Shown: positions 1 through 8,820, counted from the first letter of the stretch. The stretch is 51,452 bases of DNA from Calditrichota bacterium (GCA_018644935.1 JABGPL010000023.1:1-51452), one strand, 5' to 3'. Notes: generated from the sequence alone by a model not told the origin. Program-made: numbers and translations.

Positions 1-1
1 C

Positions 2-397
2 TATTTAGGTTCACAAAGGAATACAAGAGGGTATTCCAAATATCAAATTCGATGTGTTATGCTGTTACATCGAAATGATCCTGACTGCAAACCTCAGGTT
101 CTAATGACAAACATGATGAATATCTCTGCGACTGAAGTCGTAGAAATTTATAATCAGCGTTGTTTGATCGAAGTAGACATTCATCACTTGAAGCAATTAC
201 TTGGTATCTCTAAACTTGGTGCTTATTCAGAACACGGAATCCTTAATCAATGGATTATTGCTCTAATCTGCTACCTGCTTATCTGGCTATTTGAAAGAAC
301 ACATTATCAAGGTTTCGGTTTTTGGAAAGCAGCCAAGTTTATCAGATACAATATCACCGAAACATGGTACAGTCTTGAGCTACCCGCTCCAACATGA
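2..397 (+). CDS. IS4-family DDE transposase, C-terminal part (5' end outside window)
   Basis: The reading frame is open from the first complete codon in the window, so only about 131 C-terminal residues are visible and the true start lies upstream. The segment near positions 149-190 reads IYNQRCLIEVDIHHLKQ, which matches the IS4-family YREK signature exactly (Y-x2-R-x3-E-x6-K). Its glutamate is the third catalytic acidic residue of the DDE/RNase H fold. The tail after it (LLGISKLGAYSEHG, then a hydrophobic stretch and LLIWLFERT) is the usual end of these transposases. The product would catalyse cut-and-paste movement of an insertion sequence. The other catalytic aspartates are off the window, so it cannot be judged whether the element is intact. 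Palindromic repeats begin 14 bases after the stop codon. Which of them, if any, is the right IS end is unclear. Confidence 0.85.
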   Translation, partial: YLGSQRNTRGYSKYQIRCVMLLHRNDPDCKPQVLMTNMMNISATEVVEIYNQRCLIEVDIHHLKQLLGISKLGAYSEHGILNQWIIALICYLLIWLFERTHYQGFGFWKAAKFIRYNITETWYSLELPAPT

Positions 398-410
398 TTT
401 TAATAAGACA

Positions 411-504
411 CGGGCTTCCTCGAAGCCGGGGAATGTTTGTTCAAAGGAGGACCATATGGTCAAATATTGTTTGTAGATTAAACCCCGGCTTCGAGGAAGC
501 CGGG
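411..504. repeat. Paired palindromes in inverted orientation (CCGGCTTCGAGGAAGCCGG type)
   Basis: Two copies of a 20-22 base unit lie at 411-431 and 483-504 in opposite orientation, separated by about 50 bases. Each unit is itself a hairpin, with arms CCCGGCTT / AAGCCGGG around a five-base loop. The element starts just after the transposase stop codon. It has the same plan as the elements at 4368-4434 and 31325-31391: two mini-hairpins facing each other. A dispersed REP/MITE-like repeat is the likeliest reading. A rho-independent terminator is less likely because no T-tract follows. Confidence 0.7.
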
Positions 505-517
505 CTACCCCAACCTA

Positions 518-601
518 TTTCCGTCATTTCCGTCACTTTTCCGTCACCACCTCAATCCCCCACCCACAACCACTTTCCGCCAAAATGGTGACGAAGTGAC
601 G
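518..601. repeat. Short direct and inverted TTTCCGTCA / CGTCAC repeats
   Basis: The nonamer TTTCCGTCA occurs three times (518-526, 527-535, 538-546). An inverted counterpart follows at 587-601 (GGTGACGAAGTGACG), which pairs imperfectly with 531-548. The cluster sits between the transposase and the 3' end of the converging kinase gene. It could be part of the insertion-sequence end or a protein-binding site. Its function is unknown. Confidence 0.45.
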
Positions 602-659
602 ATAATTTATGCTATCCCATGAAGTTGAGTTCCCAGATTCGCATATTTTACATAAATCA

Positions 660-2228
660 CTATTTCACATCTACATGCATTGGAATCTTCACAGTAACAG
701 TAGTTCCAATACCAGGATTGGATGCAATACTGATATCACCGTTATGCTCTTCCATTATCGAGTAACAAATTGCCAGACCAAGTCCCACCCCTACCCCCAC
801 ACCCCAACCTGTAAAGCCGGGATCGAACACTTTGCTTAACAAATTAGTAGGGATTCCAACTCCATTATCTCTAACTTGTAGTATAACAAAATCGCTGGCA
901 ACACTGGTGATCAAAGTTATCTCACCATTCTCGTCAACTGCCTTATTCGCGTTTCCGATAAGCTGCAGACAGAGCTGACTCAGTTTTGCCGGATAACAAA
1001 TGATTCCGGGGATTTCTCCGAACTTCCTGATTATCCTGACACCGGGTTTGTGGTCATGCGACACCATTGCAATTGTGTCTTCTATGATTTCGTGAATATC
1101 AGCCTTTTGCAGATCCGCTTCATCCAGTCTGGCGAATGACTTCATCCTTTTGACGATATTTGCTACTCTGTGTGTACCTTTTTCTATTACCCCTTGAAGG
1201 TTGACTATCGTCATCACAATCTTTGACAGTTTCTCATCAGACTGAATAGTTACATCTTTTGTGATAAGATGAGATTCTAGTTTACTAATACCGGTTTTGA
1301 GTGTACTGTTGGAGCTCTGAATTGCTCCTATTGGATTGTTGAATTCGTGTGCAACTCCAGCAACTAACCTACCGAGGGACGCCATTTTTTCCGATTGAAC
1401 AAGTTGAGCTTGCGCTGCTTTCAAATCGCTATTTGCATGAGAGAGGTCGTTGTTCGCCGTTTCAAGATCGGCAATATGGGTTTTCAGGCTTGATTGCATT
1501 TTGCCAAAACTGTCTGCAAGTCGCCCCATCTCATCTTTGGATTTGTAATCTATTTCCTGATCAAGATTGCCATGAGCTATTGCTTCTGTAACACCTGTCA
1601 ATGTCCTTATTGGTCGAATAATGGACAAAATCGTAAAAACGGAAAAAACGACCAGTGATGCCAAACTAAGAAAAATAGATAGCCTGACAACATGACGTAG
1701 CTTCTTCTGCCGTTCGCGAGCCCATTGAAATGCTCCTGTCATATCGGATTTTTGCTTTGTCGTCATTTCTGCCAATTTAATAAGTAAGTCATCATATTCA
1801 GCATTCATCCGTCCTACATTTTCATATAGTTCCTCGTTGAGACCGTTCCTGATCATATCAATTGTCGTCTGACGTCCCAATGTATAAAAGATGTTAAATG
1901 TTTTTTCGATCCCACTCAGATCAATTTCTCTGACAATTCCAATTTGGTAACCGCGCTCGATCAAAGACTTGAAGTTAGTACTCATTGTATCTGCTTCTAT
2001 CGTCATGTCTTCGTCATCAATGACAATAGCGGTATTCAGTGTATGCCTTATCTGGATAGCGAGTTTTTCGAGATCGTGACCAAGTTCAAGGGCCTGAAAA
2101 TACTCGGATTCGATTTGCTCGATAAGATCCTGGCTCTTCTGGATGCTCATAGAGGTTACAATCAGGATAACAATAAATGCAAAGGCTGCCATCAATGGCA
2201 TCAACATTATTTTATGAGTAAATCTCAA
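660..2228 (-). CDS. Membrane-bound sensor histidine kinase (HAMP, HisKA, HATPase)
   Basis: This 522-residue kinase senses a periplasmic or membrane signal and autophosphorylates. Order of parts: membrane segment at about 12-28; extracytoplasmic helical sensor at about 30-180; second membrane segment at about 184-204; HAMP linker at about 205-255; coiled coil to 285; HisKA with phospho-acceptor His294 in GVAHEFNNP; HATPase with N-box Asn426/Asn428, G1 box DNGVGIP at 454-460, and an unusual G2 box GVGVGVGLGL at 476-485. The start is a TTG with an AGGA about 11 bases upstream. The next ATG (2207) would remove the basic residues ahead of the first membrane helix. The gene follows the PstS-like gene by 7 bases and is the last gene of a three-gene operon. 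No response regulator is adjacent, so its partner must be elsewhere. Confidence 0.92.
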   Translation of the reverse strand: MRFTHKIMLMPLMAAFAFIVILIVTSMSIQKSQDLIEQIESEYFQALELGHDLEKLAIQIRHTLNTAIVIDDEDMTIEADTMSTNFKSLIERGYQIGIVREIDLSGIEKTFNIFYTLGRQTTIDMIRNGLNEELYENVGRMNAEYDDLLIKLAEMTTKQKSDMTGAFQWARERQKKLRHVVRLSIFLSLASLVVFSVFTILSIIRPIRTLTGVTEAIAHGNLDQEIDYKSKDEMGRLADSFGKMQSSLKTHIADLETANNDLSHANSDLKAAQAQLVQSEKMASLGRLVAGVAHEFNNPIGAIQSSNSTLKTGISKLESHLITKDVTIQSDEKLSKIVMTIVNLQGVIEKGTHRVANIVKRMKSFARLDEADLQKADIHEIIEDTIAMVSHDHKPGVRIIRKFGEIPGIICYPAKLSQLCLQLIGNANKAVDENGEITLITSVASDFVILQVRDNGVGIPTNLLSKVFDPGFTGWGVGVGVGLGLAICYSIMEEHNGDISIASNPGIGTTVTVKIPMHVDVK

Positions 2229-2235
2229 GTGAGAG

Positions 2236-2679
2236 CTATTCCTCGGCTATGGACAGGGATATTAGTCGTACAGTAGCAAGTGTTGAATCCGGTAATTCTG
2301 AGATGTAACCAATTGCTCCGGAAGTTAATGCAACAAAATCAACAACCTCTTTTTCAGTCTCAAGGGCTTTTGGAGGAAGCCCCCGACCTGTGAAAACCAT
2401 TTGTTTCCAATAGGTCATAAATTTATAAACCGTTTCCTTGAGAATTTCTTCAATAAATGTCTCGTGTGTCTCTCCAGATTTCAGCATCACGGGGACAATT
2501 TTATTCCGGTCTCCCCACTGCTTTTTCTTGCCATGATATATCCTGTGCAATGTCTGCTCATCAAAAGACTTTGCTTCAACGTCCTTATTTGCGATGAGAA
2601 TCACTTCCTTTGGTATACCTTTATCAGGTAGCACAAAGAAAATCAAAATAACAGTCAGGACTGCAAAAATGTGTTTCAT
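2236..2679 (-). CDS. Small PstS-like periplasmic phosphate/anion-binding protein
   Basis: The product is 147 residues with a signal peptide (about residues 1-23). It has the compact fold seen in short 'phosphate ABC transporter substrate-binding' relatives. Typical pieces are VILIANKDV near the start, IYHGKKKQWGDRNKIVPV, the helix ETFIEEIL, and TSGAIGYI, the usual anion-loop region of PBP-like domains. At about half the length of true PstS it probably keeps one lobe or a minimal domain and may present a ligand to a partner. No ABC permease genes are present. It lies between a porin-like gene and a histidine kinase gene, so a sensory role is more likely than transport (inference). The start is an ATG preceded by AGGAG. 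Confidence 0.82.
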   Translation of the reverse strand: MKHIFAVLTVILIFFVLPDKGIPKEVILIANKDVEAKSFDEQTLHRIYHGKKKQWGDRNKIVPVMLKSGETHETFIEEILKETVYKFMTYWKQMVFTGRGLPPKALETEKEVVDFVALTSGAIGYISELPDSTLATVRLISLSIAEE

Positions 2680-2696
2680 TTAGCTCTCCTGACCTC

Positions 2697-4037
2697 CTAA
2701 AAGTGAAATGTGGTTTTAGCAACGAACAGCATCCAATCCTTCTTGATTTTGGACGGATCTTCAAAACTGCCGGGATTCTGAATTCTCTTCACTAGAGCTG
2801 CCCCCTCCATAGCGTGAGCTTCAAGCTTCAACAGCCAGTTCTCTGTCAGGTCAATTCTTGATGAAAAGCAGAAATCATTCTGATGGTGGAAATAGTTGAA
2901 TTCCTCAGGGAGAGTCCCACTGTTATGGGCAGAATTTGTATTGTAATATGAGTAGTATGCACCTAAACTAAGCCAACTGCAAGTTTGGTTTGTTACTTGA
3001 ACATAGTACCCATCAGGATTACCATCGCCGTTCTCATAGTTTTTAAATAAGGAGTATTCCGCAGCCAAAGTCCACTTGTCAATTGAATATTCTATGGAAG
3101 AAGTACTAACTTCATAATCGGTATGGAAAGCGCTAATGAGCAAGAAACTCTCCGATTCATGCCATATATCATCATCCTGCTTGGTGATTTCATAAAATTC
3201 AAATTTGAAATTTATCTCATATCTTCCGAGGAACTTTGTAAATCCGAGTTTCAAACCCGGTAGTGGAGTTTTCCAAAACAGTCCACCACCATATACCCAC
3301 GGCATTTTAACGGATAATCCCTGGGGTTTGTCGATTACATATCTGGTGTTTCCGTCAGGTGAATCCGGATAAACAGCTCTTACAAATTCATTCGCGCTTT
3401 CAGAGTATACATTACTCCAGTATGCACTATTTGGATTGGGTACGTTCAGTGTTCCACCAAAGAATTCATAATCAAATTCACCTGCTTTACATTGATGAAA
3501 GTTTCCATAAACACTTGCACCTTCTACTGCAAGTGTGAAATCACGCCAATTCTCTGCATAAACACTCTCCGGCATCAGAATGGAGGTTCGTAACATATCC
3601 GCGTCACGTTCATAATTATACAAACCAGACGGAAATTTGATCTTACCAAATCTCGCACCGAGACAATCCCGCCAATGATAATCTCCGTACGCCCAATCAA
3701 CATATGAAGCATTGTTTCCATCCATGCCGAGGTCGCGTGCAATGTACTGAATGCCAAAACGCAGCCTTTCACTTGGTACAGCATAGATGTTCAGAGCAAC
3801 TTCGTTGAATTCGGCAGAACCTCTTTTTGAATGGGTTATCAGATAGTTATTTCCAGTCGAAATTAGATAGCCCTGACTGATAAAACCACTGATGAACAAA
3901 TCCTCTCCAAAGCTGAACGCTTCATCCGCATATGCGAATAGAAGAATCAGAGCTGCAATGATTATCAGATTACTGTTGTATTTGTTATGTTCTACTCCGG
4001 ATAAACCGGATTGTTTCTTAAATGGCGGATAATTCAT
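2697..4037 (-). CDS. Outer-membrane beta-barrel (porin-like) protein
   Basis: The product has 446 residues counted from ATG at 4037. GGAG lies 5 bases ahead of that ATG and overlaps an in-frame GTG at 4043, which makes the ATG the better start. A hydrophobic export segment spans about residues 23-42 (LIIIAALILLFAYADEAFS). The mature part has alternating aromatic/polar strands (SGFISQGYLIST, RFGIQYIARDLG, ARFGKIKFPSGLYNYERD, LAAEYSLFKNYE) and ends on phenylalanine (KTTFHF), as barrel proteins do. It resembles the uncharacterised porin-like proteins often found beside short PBP proteins and histidine kinases. The substrate is unknown. It is the first gene of the operon, with 17 bases to the PBP gene. 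Confidence 0.8.
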   Translation of the reverse strand: MNYPPFKKQSGLSGVEHNKYNSNLIIIAALILLFAYADEAFSFGEDLFISGFISQGYLISTGNNYLITHSKRGSAEFNEVALNIYAVPSERLRFGIQYIARDLGMDGNNASYVDWAYGDYHWRDCLGARFGKIKFPSGLYNYERDADMLRTSILMPESVYAENWRDFTLAVEGASVYGNFHQCKAGEFDYEFFGGTLNVPNPNSAYWSNVYSESANEFVRAVYPDSPDGNTRYVIDKPQGLSVKMPWVYGGGLFWKTPLPGLKLGFTKFLGRYEINFKFEFYEITKQDDDIWHESESFLLISAFHTDYEVSTSSIEYSIDKWTLAAEYSLFKNYENGDGNPDGYYVQVTNQTCSWLSLGAYYSYYNTNSAHNSGTLPEEFNYFHHQNDFCFSSRIDLTENWLLKLEAHAMEGAALVKRIQNPGSFEDPSKIKKDWMLFVAKTTFHF

Positions 4038-4699
4038 ATCCACTCCAAATTTACAGTAGGAATATTACTTTTTGCGAGCATCCGCTGAACAGATATTGAA
4101 CAGAGTTGCTGTTGGCTAATTTAGGATAGAAAATGGTTGGAAATCAAGCGATATCTTCAAGGAATAGTTACAAATTGGTTTAGAATGTTTTTGAACGATC
4201 AGTTTTCCACTAGTTACCTGAAATATTTAGTTTTTGGAAATGTTTGTCATATTCTAGCATAGCAGCCTATCCGAGAATGTGTGATAAGTAGAATAGGGAT
4301 TCTCAGGCTGCCCGATAATAGAAAATCTGATATTGTATTTGTGTTTTCTGAATTATCTTGGAAAGTTGAGTGCGCGCTTCAGCGCGTAAGAAACCATTAT
4401 TCAATGCTTGTAAAACGCACTGAAGCGCGCACTCGATGCGTTTTTTTGTAAGTATGAAGTTTGTTTTCAAAATAGTATTCTTCTTAGACATCCTGTGAAT
4501 GTCCCACTACTGAAATGCAATCGCAGACTAAATGGAAGTCGGAAATCCAGAAAACACTGTTCTGGATTAGGATAGGAACTGTTTTTGTGTAGATTCATTT
4601 GCTTCCTCAGCTAAAATAAGGTAATTTAAATTATTAGTACTCATGTTTTGGATTGATACCCTTTAGTAGGCTTAGAACTTTACGTTATGGAGATTTGTT
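4038..4699. other. Divergent intergenic region with no credible gene
   Basis: About 660 bases separate the divergently transcribed porin operon and the beta-helix gene. The region is AT-rich and should hold both promoters. The only clear structure is the paired palindrome at 4368-4434. A 62-codon minus-strand frame at 4303-4491 is made largely of that repeat and has no recognisable protein signature. Confidence 0.6.
4368..4434. repeat. Inverted repeat, GAGTGCGCGCTTCAGCGCGT family, copy 1
   Basis: The arms at 4368-4387 and 4415-4434 are 20 bases with one mismatch, around a 27-base loop. Each arm also forms its own small hairpin (CGCGCT..AGCGCG). A seven-T run follows at 4440-4446. The element lies between divergent genes, so it does not terminate either of them. 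A second copy with a decayed left arm lies at 35666-35732, which supports a dispersed repeat family. Confidence 0.75.
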
Positions 4700-7408
4700 A
4701 TGCACTGTGTTATCCTGCTTTTCATCTGTCTCTCTCTGTTTGCGAGTGCCCCTTTTGCAAACATTTTAAACATTCCCGATGACCACGAAACTATTCAGCA
4801 AGGTCTAAACACTGCCGAAGACGGTGATACAGTTCTTGTTCAGGAAGGTCAGTATGTCGAGAATTTGGTTTTCCCAAATGATCGCTCAGTAACCCTCGCG
4901 AGCACTCGCTTGTTTGAGGAGGATGATGGAATTATTGAGCGGACTGTGATTGATGGGAATCGAAATGGTTCTGTTATTACGATGAGGATGGAAAATGACG
5001 CACCCGTTACTATAATTGGATTCACTATAACAAATGGTCGAACCCAAGCATTTGGTGGTGGGTTATTTTGCTCTGGTGCGAATGTTACACTTCAGTGGAT
5101 AATTCTAACAGGCAATTACGCCCAGCGAGGTTCAGTTATGTACTTAGCCAACAGTGTGGTAAATATAACCAATTTTAAAATACTGGAAAATCGCGGAGGT
5201 CGCGGGGGTAGTTACCTTGGTGGCTCCTCTGAGTTAAACATGAATGATGGATTTGTAGCCGATAACATTGCAAGTCGAGGAGGGGTGGTTTACAGCGCAA
5301 ACGATCGGAATCGATTTGTTGCAAATAGAGTCATCTTCATTGGTGATTCCACCAAAGATAGTGGAAGTTTCTTTTATGGCGAGAATGCGGATGTAATTCT
5401 AGAGCGTGTTCTAATTGCGAAAAGTGCGGGGTGGTTTTTCGGCTTAATATATGCCCATGACTGCGGATTCGAGTTTAATTTTGTTACAATAACTGGCATT
5501 AGATCTCATCAAGTAATCTCAGATGCGCACTTTGACCGTTGCGAAGTCTCAATTCGAAATTCAATTGCTCGACATAATAGATGGGAGGATGGGTTATACA
5601 TTTCCAACACAAATTCTGAAATATCTACATCATATTCGACAGGTATGGGAGGTTTCAATGATGGCGAAGGTGTGATTCAGGAAGATCCCCAGTTTGTCGA
5701 TTTTGATAACAATGATTTTAATCTCTTACCGGGGAGTCCTTGCATTGACACGGGAGACCCCGAAAGCGATCTTGATCCAGATGGTACTCGTGCGGATATG
5801 GGAGCATTCTTGCGGTTCCGTCCTGTTTATCTGCATGGTTCTGTAACTGCAGCCTCAAATAATGAAATCCTTCAAGAAGCAGAAATTGTGTTATCAACCG
5901 GTAAAATGACTACCTCGAATGAACAGGGACTCTGGCACACCAATACGATTCCCGGAGATGTCGATGTGACTTGCAGGGCAGATAGTTTCCTTGACTCAAC
6001 AATCCGCTTTAACAACCTTGACGTAGGTGATACAATCGAAGTTGAAATTGGGTTGTTGCGTCCGGAATTTATTACTGAGTACGACCGGATTGAATGGGAT
6101 GTACACAGAGAAGAGTCCGCAGATGTAGTGCTGACTCTTTCAAATCCCGGTGACGGTGCCATGCCCTGGAGTCTGGAGATACTTGAAGAAGATAGCGGCA
6201 GTACTGAACCCTGGGAACATGTAGAATCTCATCAAGTGTTTGATATCACAGGTGATAATTTAATCCGAGGTGTTGTTCGCGTGAACGGTTTAACATACAT
6301 TTCAGGAGATCGAGCGGAGCCACCACAGATTTACATCATAAATGACAATGGAGAACTGGTTGATCAGTTTCAGCAACCCGGAGACGATCATCGCGGGATA
6401 AAAGGAATGACATGGGATGGAGACCGCATTTGGGGAATCACCTCCAATGGTATTATTGGTTTTGATATCGAAGGAGATAACGTCGAGATTATCGAAATAG
6501 ATTTGACTACAAAAACGGATATCGCATTTGATCCTATTCGAGGAATTTTCTGGACGGTATATTCAAATAGCGATATAAAAGGTTTTGATAGGAATGGTCA
6601 ACAGATTGAGGAAATTCCAAATGATGCACTTCGCTTATACGGAATAACTTACAATGAATTCGCGGAAGATGAATTCTGTCTTGTTGCAATTGGTTTAGAT
6701 GATGATAACAGAAGAATAGTATCTGAGATAAATCCTGAAACACTGGATATTCGTCGTGTTGCTGTATTGAGTAATGTTTTTGGTTTTCGTCCTTGTGGCG
6801 CGTTTATAACAAGAGGTTTCTCGGACAGAAACGCCTTGGGTTTTGTATATATAGAGAATGTCTCAACTGAAGATGGTGGTGACCGTCTAGACATATACAT
6901 TCTTGAAAATAATATTTTCTGGATTAATTCAAATACTTCGGAGGGGATACTGGAACCAGAGTCCTCTGAGCAAATCGTAATTGGATTGAACACGGTGGAG
7001 GAAGAACAGGATTTTACACTGCCCTATGGATCGTACGGAGCGACTTTAAGATTTAATCTTGATGCATTAAGAACAGAACTGTACATTCCAATATCAATGA
7101 ATGTTGTTCATCCGGATGGGGTCGAGCCTGTGGTTTCAGCACCTGAAGATTTCTCTATAACCTCCATCTCCCCTAACCCGTTCAACTCCAAAGCATTAAT
7201 ATCATACAACCTTCCCGGATCAGGCAATGTCAGGCTTTCGATCCATGACATTCAGGGACGTGAAATTGTGGTTTTGGAGGATGGAAAACAAATGGCTGGA
7301 CAGCAGAGTATGACGTGGAAAGCAGATGGTCAGCCCAGTGGGCTTTATCTTTGTAAGATTGAAGCTGGAGACGATGTTGCTGTTAGTAAATTGATTTTGG
7401 TGAAATAG
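4700..7408 (+). CDS. Secreted right-handed beta-helix protein with T9SS sorting tail
   Basis: This 902-residue exported protein starts at an ATG with GGAGA 6 bases upstream and carries a signal peptide (about 1-20). Residues about 22-370 form a parallel beta-helix of the pectate-lyase / Pmp-like type. It opens with the familiar IPDDHETIQQGL ... DGDTVLVQEGQYVEN pattern and contains ITNGRTQAFGGGLFCSG repeats. Residues about 375-455 look like a carboxypeptidase-regulatory Ig-like domain (LHGSVTAASNNEILQEAEI). Residues about 500-740 read as a propeller-like region (GITSNGIIGFDIEG, ITYNEFAEDEF). The last ~85 residues are the T9SS sorting domain (SPNPFNSKALISY ... KLILVK). No lyase catalytic residues are evident, so binding or a structural surface role is likelier than enzyme activity. 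Confidence 0.88.
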   Translation: MHCVILLFICLSLFASAPFANILNIPDDHETIQQGLNTAEDGDTVLVQEGQYVENLVFPNDRSVTLASTRLFEEDDGIIERTVIDGNRNGSVITMRMENDAPVTIIGFTITNGRTQAFGGGLFCSGANVTLQWIILTGNYAQRGSVMYLANSVVNITNFKILENRGGRGGSYLGGSSELNMNDGFVADNIASRGGVVYSANDRNRFVANRVIFIGDSTKDSGSFFYGENADVILERVLIAKSAGWFFGLIYAHDCGFEFNFVTITGIRSHQVISDAHFDRCEVSIRNSIARHNRWEDGLYISNTNSEISTSYSTGMGGFNDGEGVIQEDPQFVDFDNNDFNLLPGSPCIDTGDPESDLDPDGTRADMGAFLRFRPVYLHGSVTAASNNEILQEAEIVLSTGKMTTSNEQGLWHTNTIPGDVDVTCRADSFLDSTIRFNNLDVGDTIEVEIGLLRPEFITEYDRIEWDVHREESADVVLTLSNPGDGAMPWSLEILEEDSGSTEPWEHVESHQVFDITGDNLIRGVVRVNGLTYISGDRAEPPQIYIINDNGELVDQFQQPGDDHRGIKGMTWDGDRIWGITSNGIIGFDIEGDNVEIIEIDLTTKTDIAFDPIRGIFWTVYSNSDIKGFDRNGQQIEEIPNDALRLYGITYNEFAEDEFCLVAIGLDDDNRRIVSEINPETLDIRRVAVLSNVFGFRPCGAFITRGFSDRNALGFVYIENVSTEDGGDRLDIYILENNIFWINSNTSEGILEPESSEQIVIGLNTVEEEQDFTLPYGSYGATLRFNLDALRTELYIPISMNVVHPDGVEPVVSAPEDFSITSISPNPFNSKALISYNLPGSGNVRLSIHDIQGREIVVLEDGKQMAGQQSMTWKADGQPSGLYLCKIEAGDDVAVSKLILVK

Positions 7409-7732
7409 TATCTGTAGGGGTAATTAATACTTATACGTACATTAAAGAATCACATTATTCTAGGGCAATCAGCATAATTTCTGAAGTTTTGTTAGGTGAA
7501 CTTATATTTATGGTTGATTTGTTAGCTTTCTAAAGGGTGAATTTCGGTTCTTGTGATGCTTTTGCCTGCATCTATTTGTCAACTTCAATTCCCGATCCTG
7601 TTTGCACAAAACAAATCGGGATGGTCGGGCAGGAATGCTCAACCTACTGATGAGCAGCGGAGCAATCTCTGGATTAAAAGAGATTGCTTCGTCGCTTCGC
7701 TTCTCGCAATGACAGGGATAGTTTAGAAAAGC
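7409..7732. other. Intergenic spacer between convergent genes, with hairpin repeats
   Basis: No gene is visible in these 324 bases. The left half is plain AT-rich sequence. The right half holds a CCCGAT ... ATCGGG inverted pair at about 7592-7621 and the hairpin element at 7650-7715. Confidence 0.6.
7650..7715. repeat. Hairpin repeat (AGCAATCTCT / AGAGATTGCT)
   Basis: A 10-base perfect stem (7661-7670 with 7679-7688, loop of 8) is followed by GCTTCGTCGCTTCGCTTCTCGCAA. This arrangement matches a dispersed element I recognise from many environmental bacterial genomes (recollection, not checked). It lies between convergent genes, where it could also help stop transcription, but no T-tract is present. 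Confidence 0.6.
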
Positions 7733-8284
7733 CTAATGATTATGGCCTCTATGGTCGGCAATTTTCTTTAATTTCATTTTGCAGACAGGACATTTGTTTG
7801 TCTTAGAATTTCCCTCAACAACAATTGCACACATCGGGCAACCTTTGGGTTGACTAGATTGTAATGATTTGTATTTCGCACCATCCATTGCCGGAAGAGC
7901 CATCTTGCACAATGGGCAGGATGTGTTTGATGATGACGAAACAACCTCTGCATGCATTGGGCAGGAATAAAGTACTGAAGATGTATATACGGCATCCATA
8001 GTCCCACCTGAGGTGGAATGACTGTTAGTTGAGTGTGTGCTTTGATTTGGGGTGCTGTGCCCGGTCGACTTTGCTTTGCTCACCTTACCAGCTTTTTTTG
8101 GTGCTTCAGTTGAGTGTGTGCTATGATCATGAGTGCTGTGGTCAGTTGATTTTGCTTTGCTCGCCTTAACCGCTTTTTTAGATGACTGGGAAGCGTTTTT
8201 TGATTTTCCCTCGCCGCCACAACCAACAGTTAAACCAATTGCAAGTAAAAAGATACAAGCCATTCCTAAGATTCTGAAAATCAT
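7733..8284 (-). CDS. Lipoprotein with two heavy-metal-binding domains and a His/Ser/Thr-rich linker
   Basis: The product is 183 residues. A signal peptide ends at a plausible lipidated Cys22 (LTVGC; Thr at -3 is unusual). Residues 30-95 are a low-complexity linker with two imperfect copies of a KASKAKSTDHSTHDHST-like block rich in histidine. The first heavy-metal-binding domain (HMBD, the small zinc-ribbon-like module at the N-terminus of CusB relatives) is at about 106-130, with YSCPMH and CPLCKM. The second, at about 148-172, is a variant: GCPMC in place of CPMH, then CPVCKMKL. The C-terminus is DHRGHNH. It probably binds Cu/Ag or another soft metal in the periplasm. GGGG precedes the ATG. 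It is a paralogue in plan of the 9072-9524 lipoprotein and lies in the efflux island, but probably has its own transcript. Confidence 0.82.
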   Translation of the reverse strand: MIFRILGMACIFLLAIGLTVGCGGEGKSKNASQSSKKAVKASKAKSTDHSTHDHSTHSTEAPKKAGKVSKAKSTGHSTPNQSTHSTNSHSTSGGTMDAVYTSSVLYSCPMHAEVVSSSSNTSCPLCKMALPAMDGAKYKSLQSSQPKGCPMCAIVVEGNSKTNKCPVCKMKLKKIADHRGHNH

Positions 8285-8373
8285 TTTTCCCCTCTCCTGT
8301 TTATTTAAAGTATTGTTTTATGCCTGGTCCAAAAAAAACAAATTGGCAATAAACGTTTAATTGCCTCTACAGA

Positions 8374-8820
8374 TCACCTCTTGCGGCTTTTCTCATAATT
8401 CTCGATGAATTCTTGAGGTGAAATTTTTCCGATCAATTTGCCAATGACCTCAAGCGGGAATTCTTCAATTTTCTTAAACCGAATACATGATTTCCCCATA
8501 GTCAGTTTCTTACCAGCTTTTTCGTATTCCATTTTTAACCAGTCCATCAAATCAGTATCCTGGTATGTGCACATTGAATAAAATGAGATATGATTTTTTT
8601 GAGATGCCAGACCGGCAAAACTCAATGGCTGCTTGTTGTATGTGTCAGGATAATCCGAAAGCGGGATCTCATAGCTGATCATTCCCCAGTTCATCGTCTC
8701 GACGTATCCAATGGGCAAGTTTTTTAGAATAACATCTCGAATCGTTGAGATTATCTCCCGCCGATCCTCGGGTAGTTCTTCTATATATTCTTTCACTGTG
8801 ACCGCTTTACTCTGTGCCAT
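8374..8820 (-). CDS. DUF1801 domain protein
   Basis: The product is 148 residues, full length for the family, starting at an ATG preceded by AGGAG. Recognisable blocks are VKEYIEELPEDRREIISTIR, the NWGMISYEIP core, LSFAGLASQKNHISFYSM and GKSCIRFKKIEEFPLEVIGK, all typical of the cytoplasmic DUF1801 / YdhG-like fold. The biochemical role of the family is not established; some members have been linked to iron handling. It lies between the two heavy-metal-binding lipoprotein genes on the same strand. Gaps of about 90 and 250 bases argue against tight co-transcription, so a link to metal resistance is only suggested by position. Confidence 0.8.
   Translation of the reverse strand: MAQSKAVTVKEYIEELPEDRREIISTIRDVILKNLPIGYVETMNWGMISYEIPLSDYPDTYNKQPLSFAGLASQKNHISFYSMCTYQDTDLMDWLKMEYEKAGKKLTMGKSCIRFKKIEEFPLEVIGKLIGKISPQEFIENYEKSRKR

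Noticed and set aside
394..591. 65-codon plus-strand frame after the transposase
   Set aside because: It is a translation of the CCGGCTTCGAGGAAGCCGG palindromes and TTTCCGTCA repeats.
4440..4446. T-run after the 4368-4434 hairpin as a terminator
   Set aside because: The hairpin lies between two genes transcribed away from each other, so no annotated transcript would end there.
4303..4491. 62-codon minus-strand frame
   Set aside because: It is mostly a translation of the inverted repeat at 4368-4434, with no family signature.
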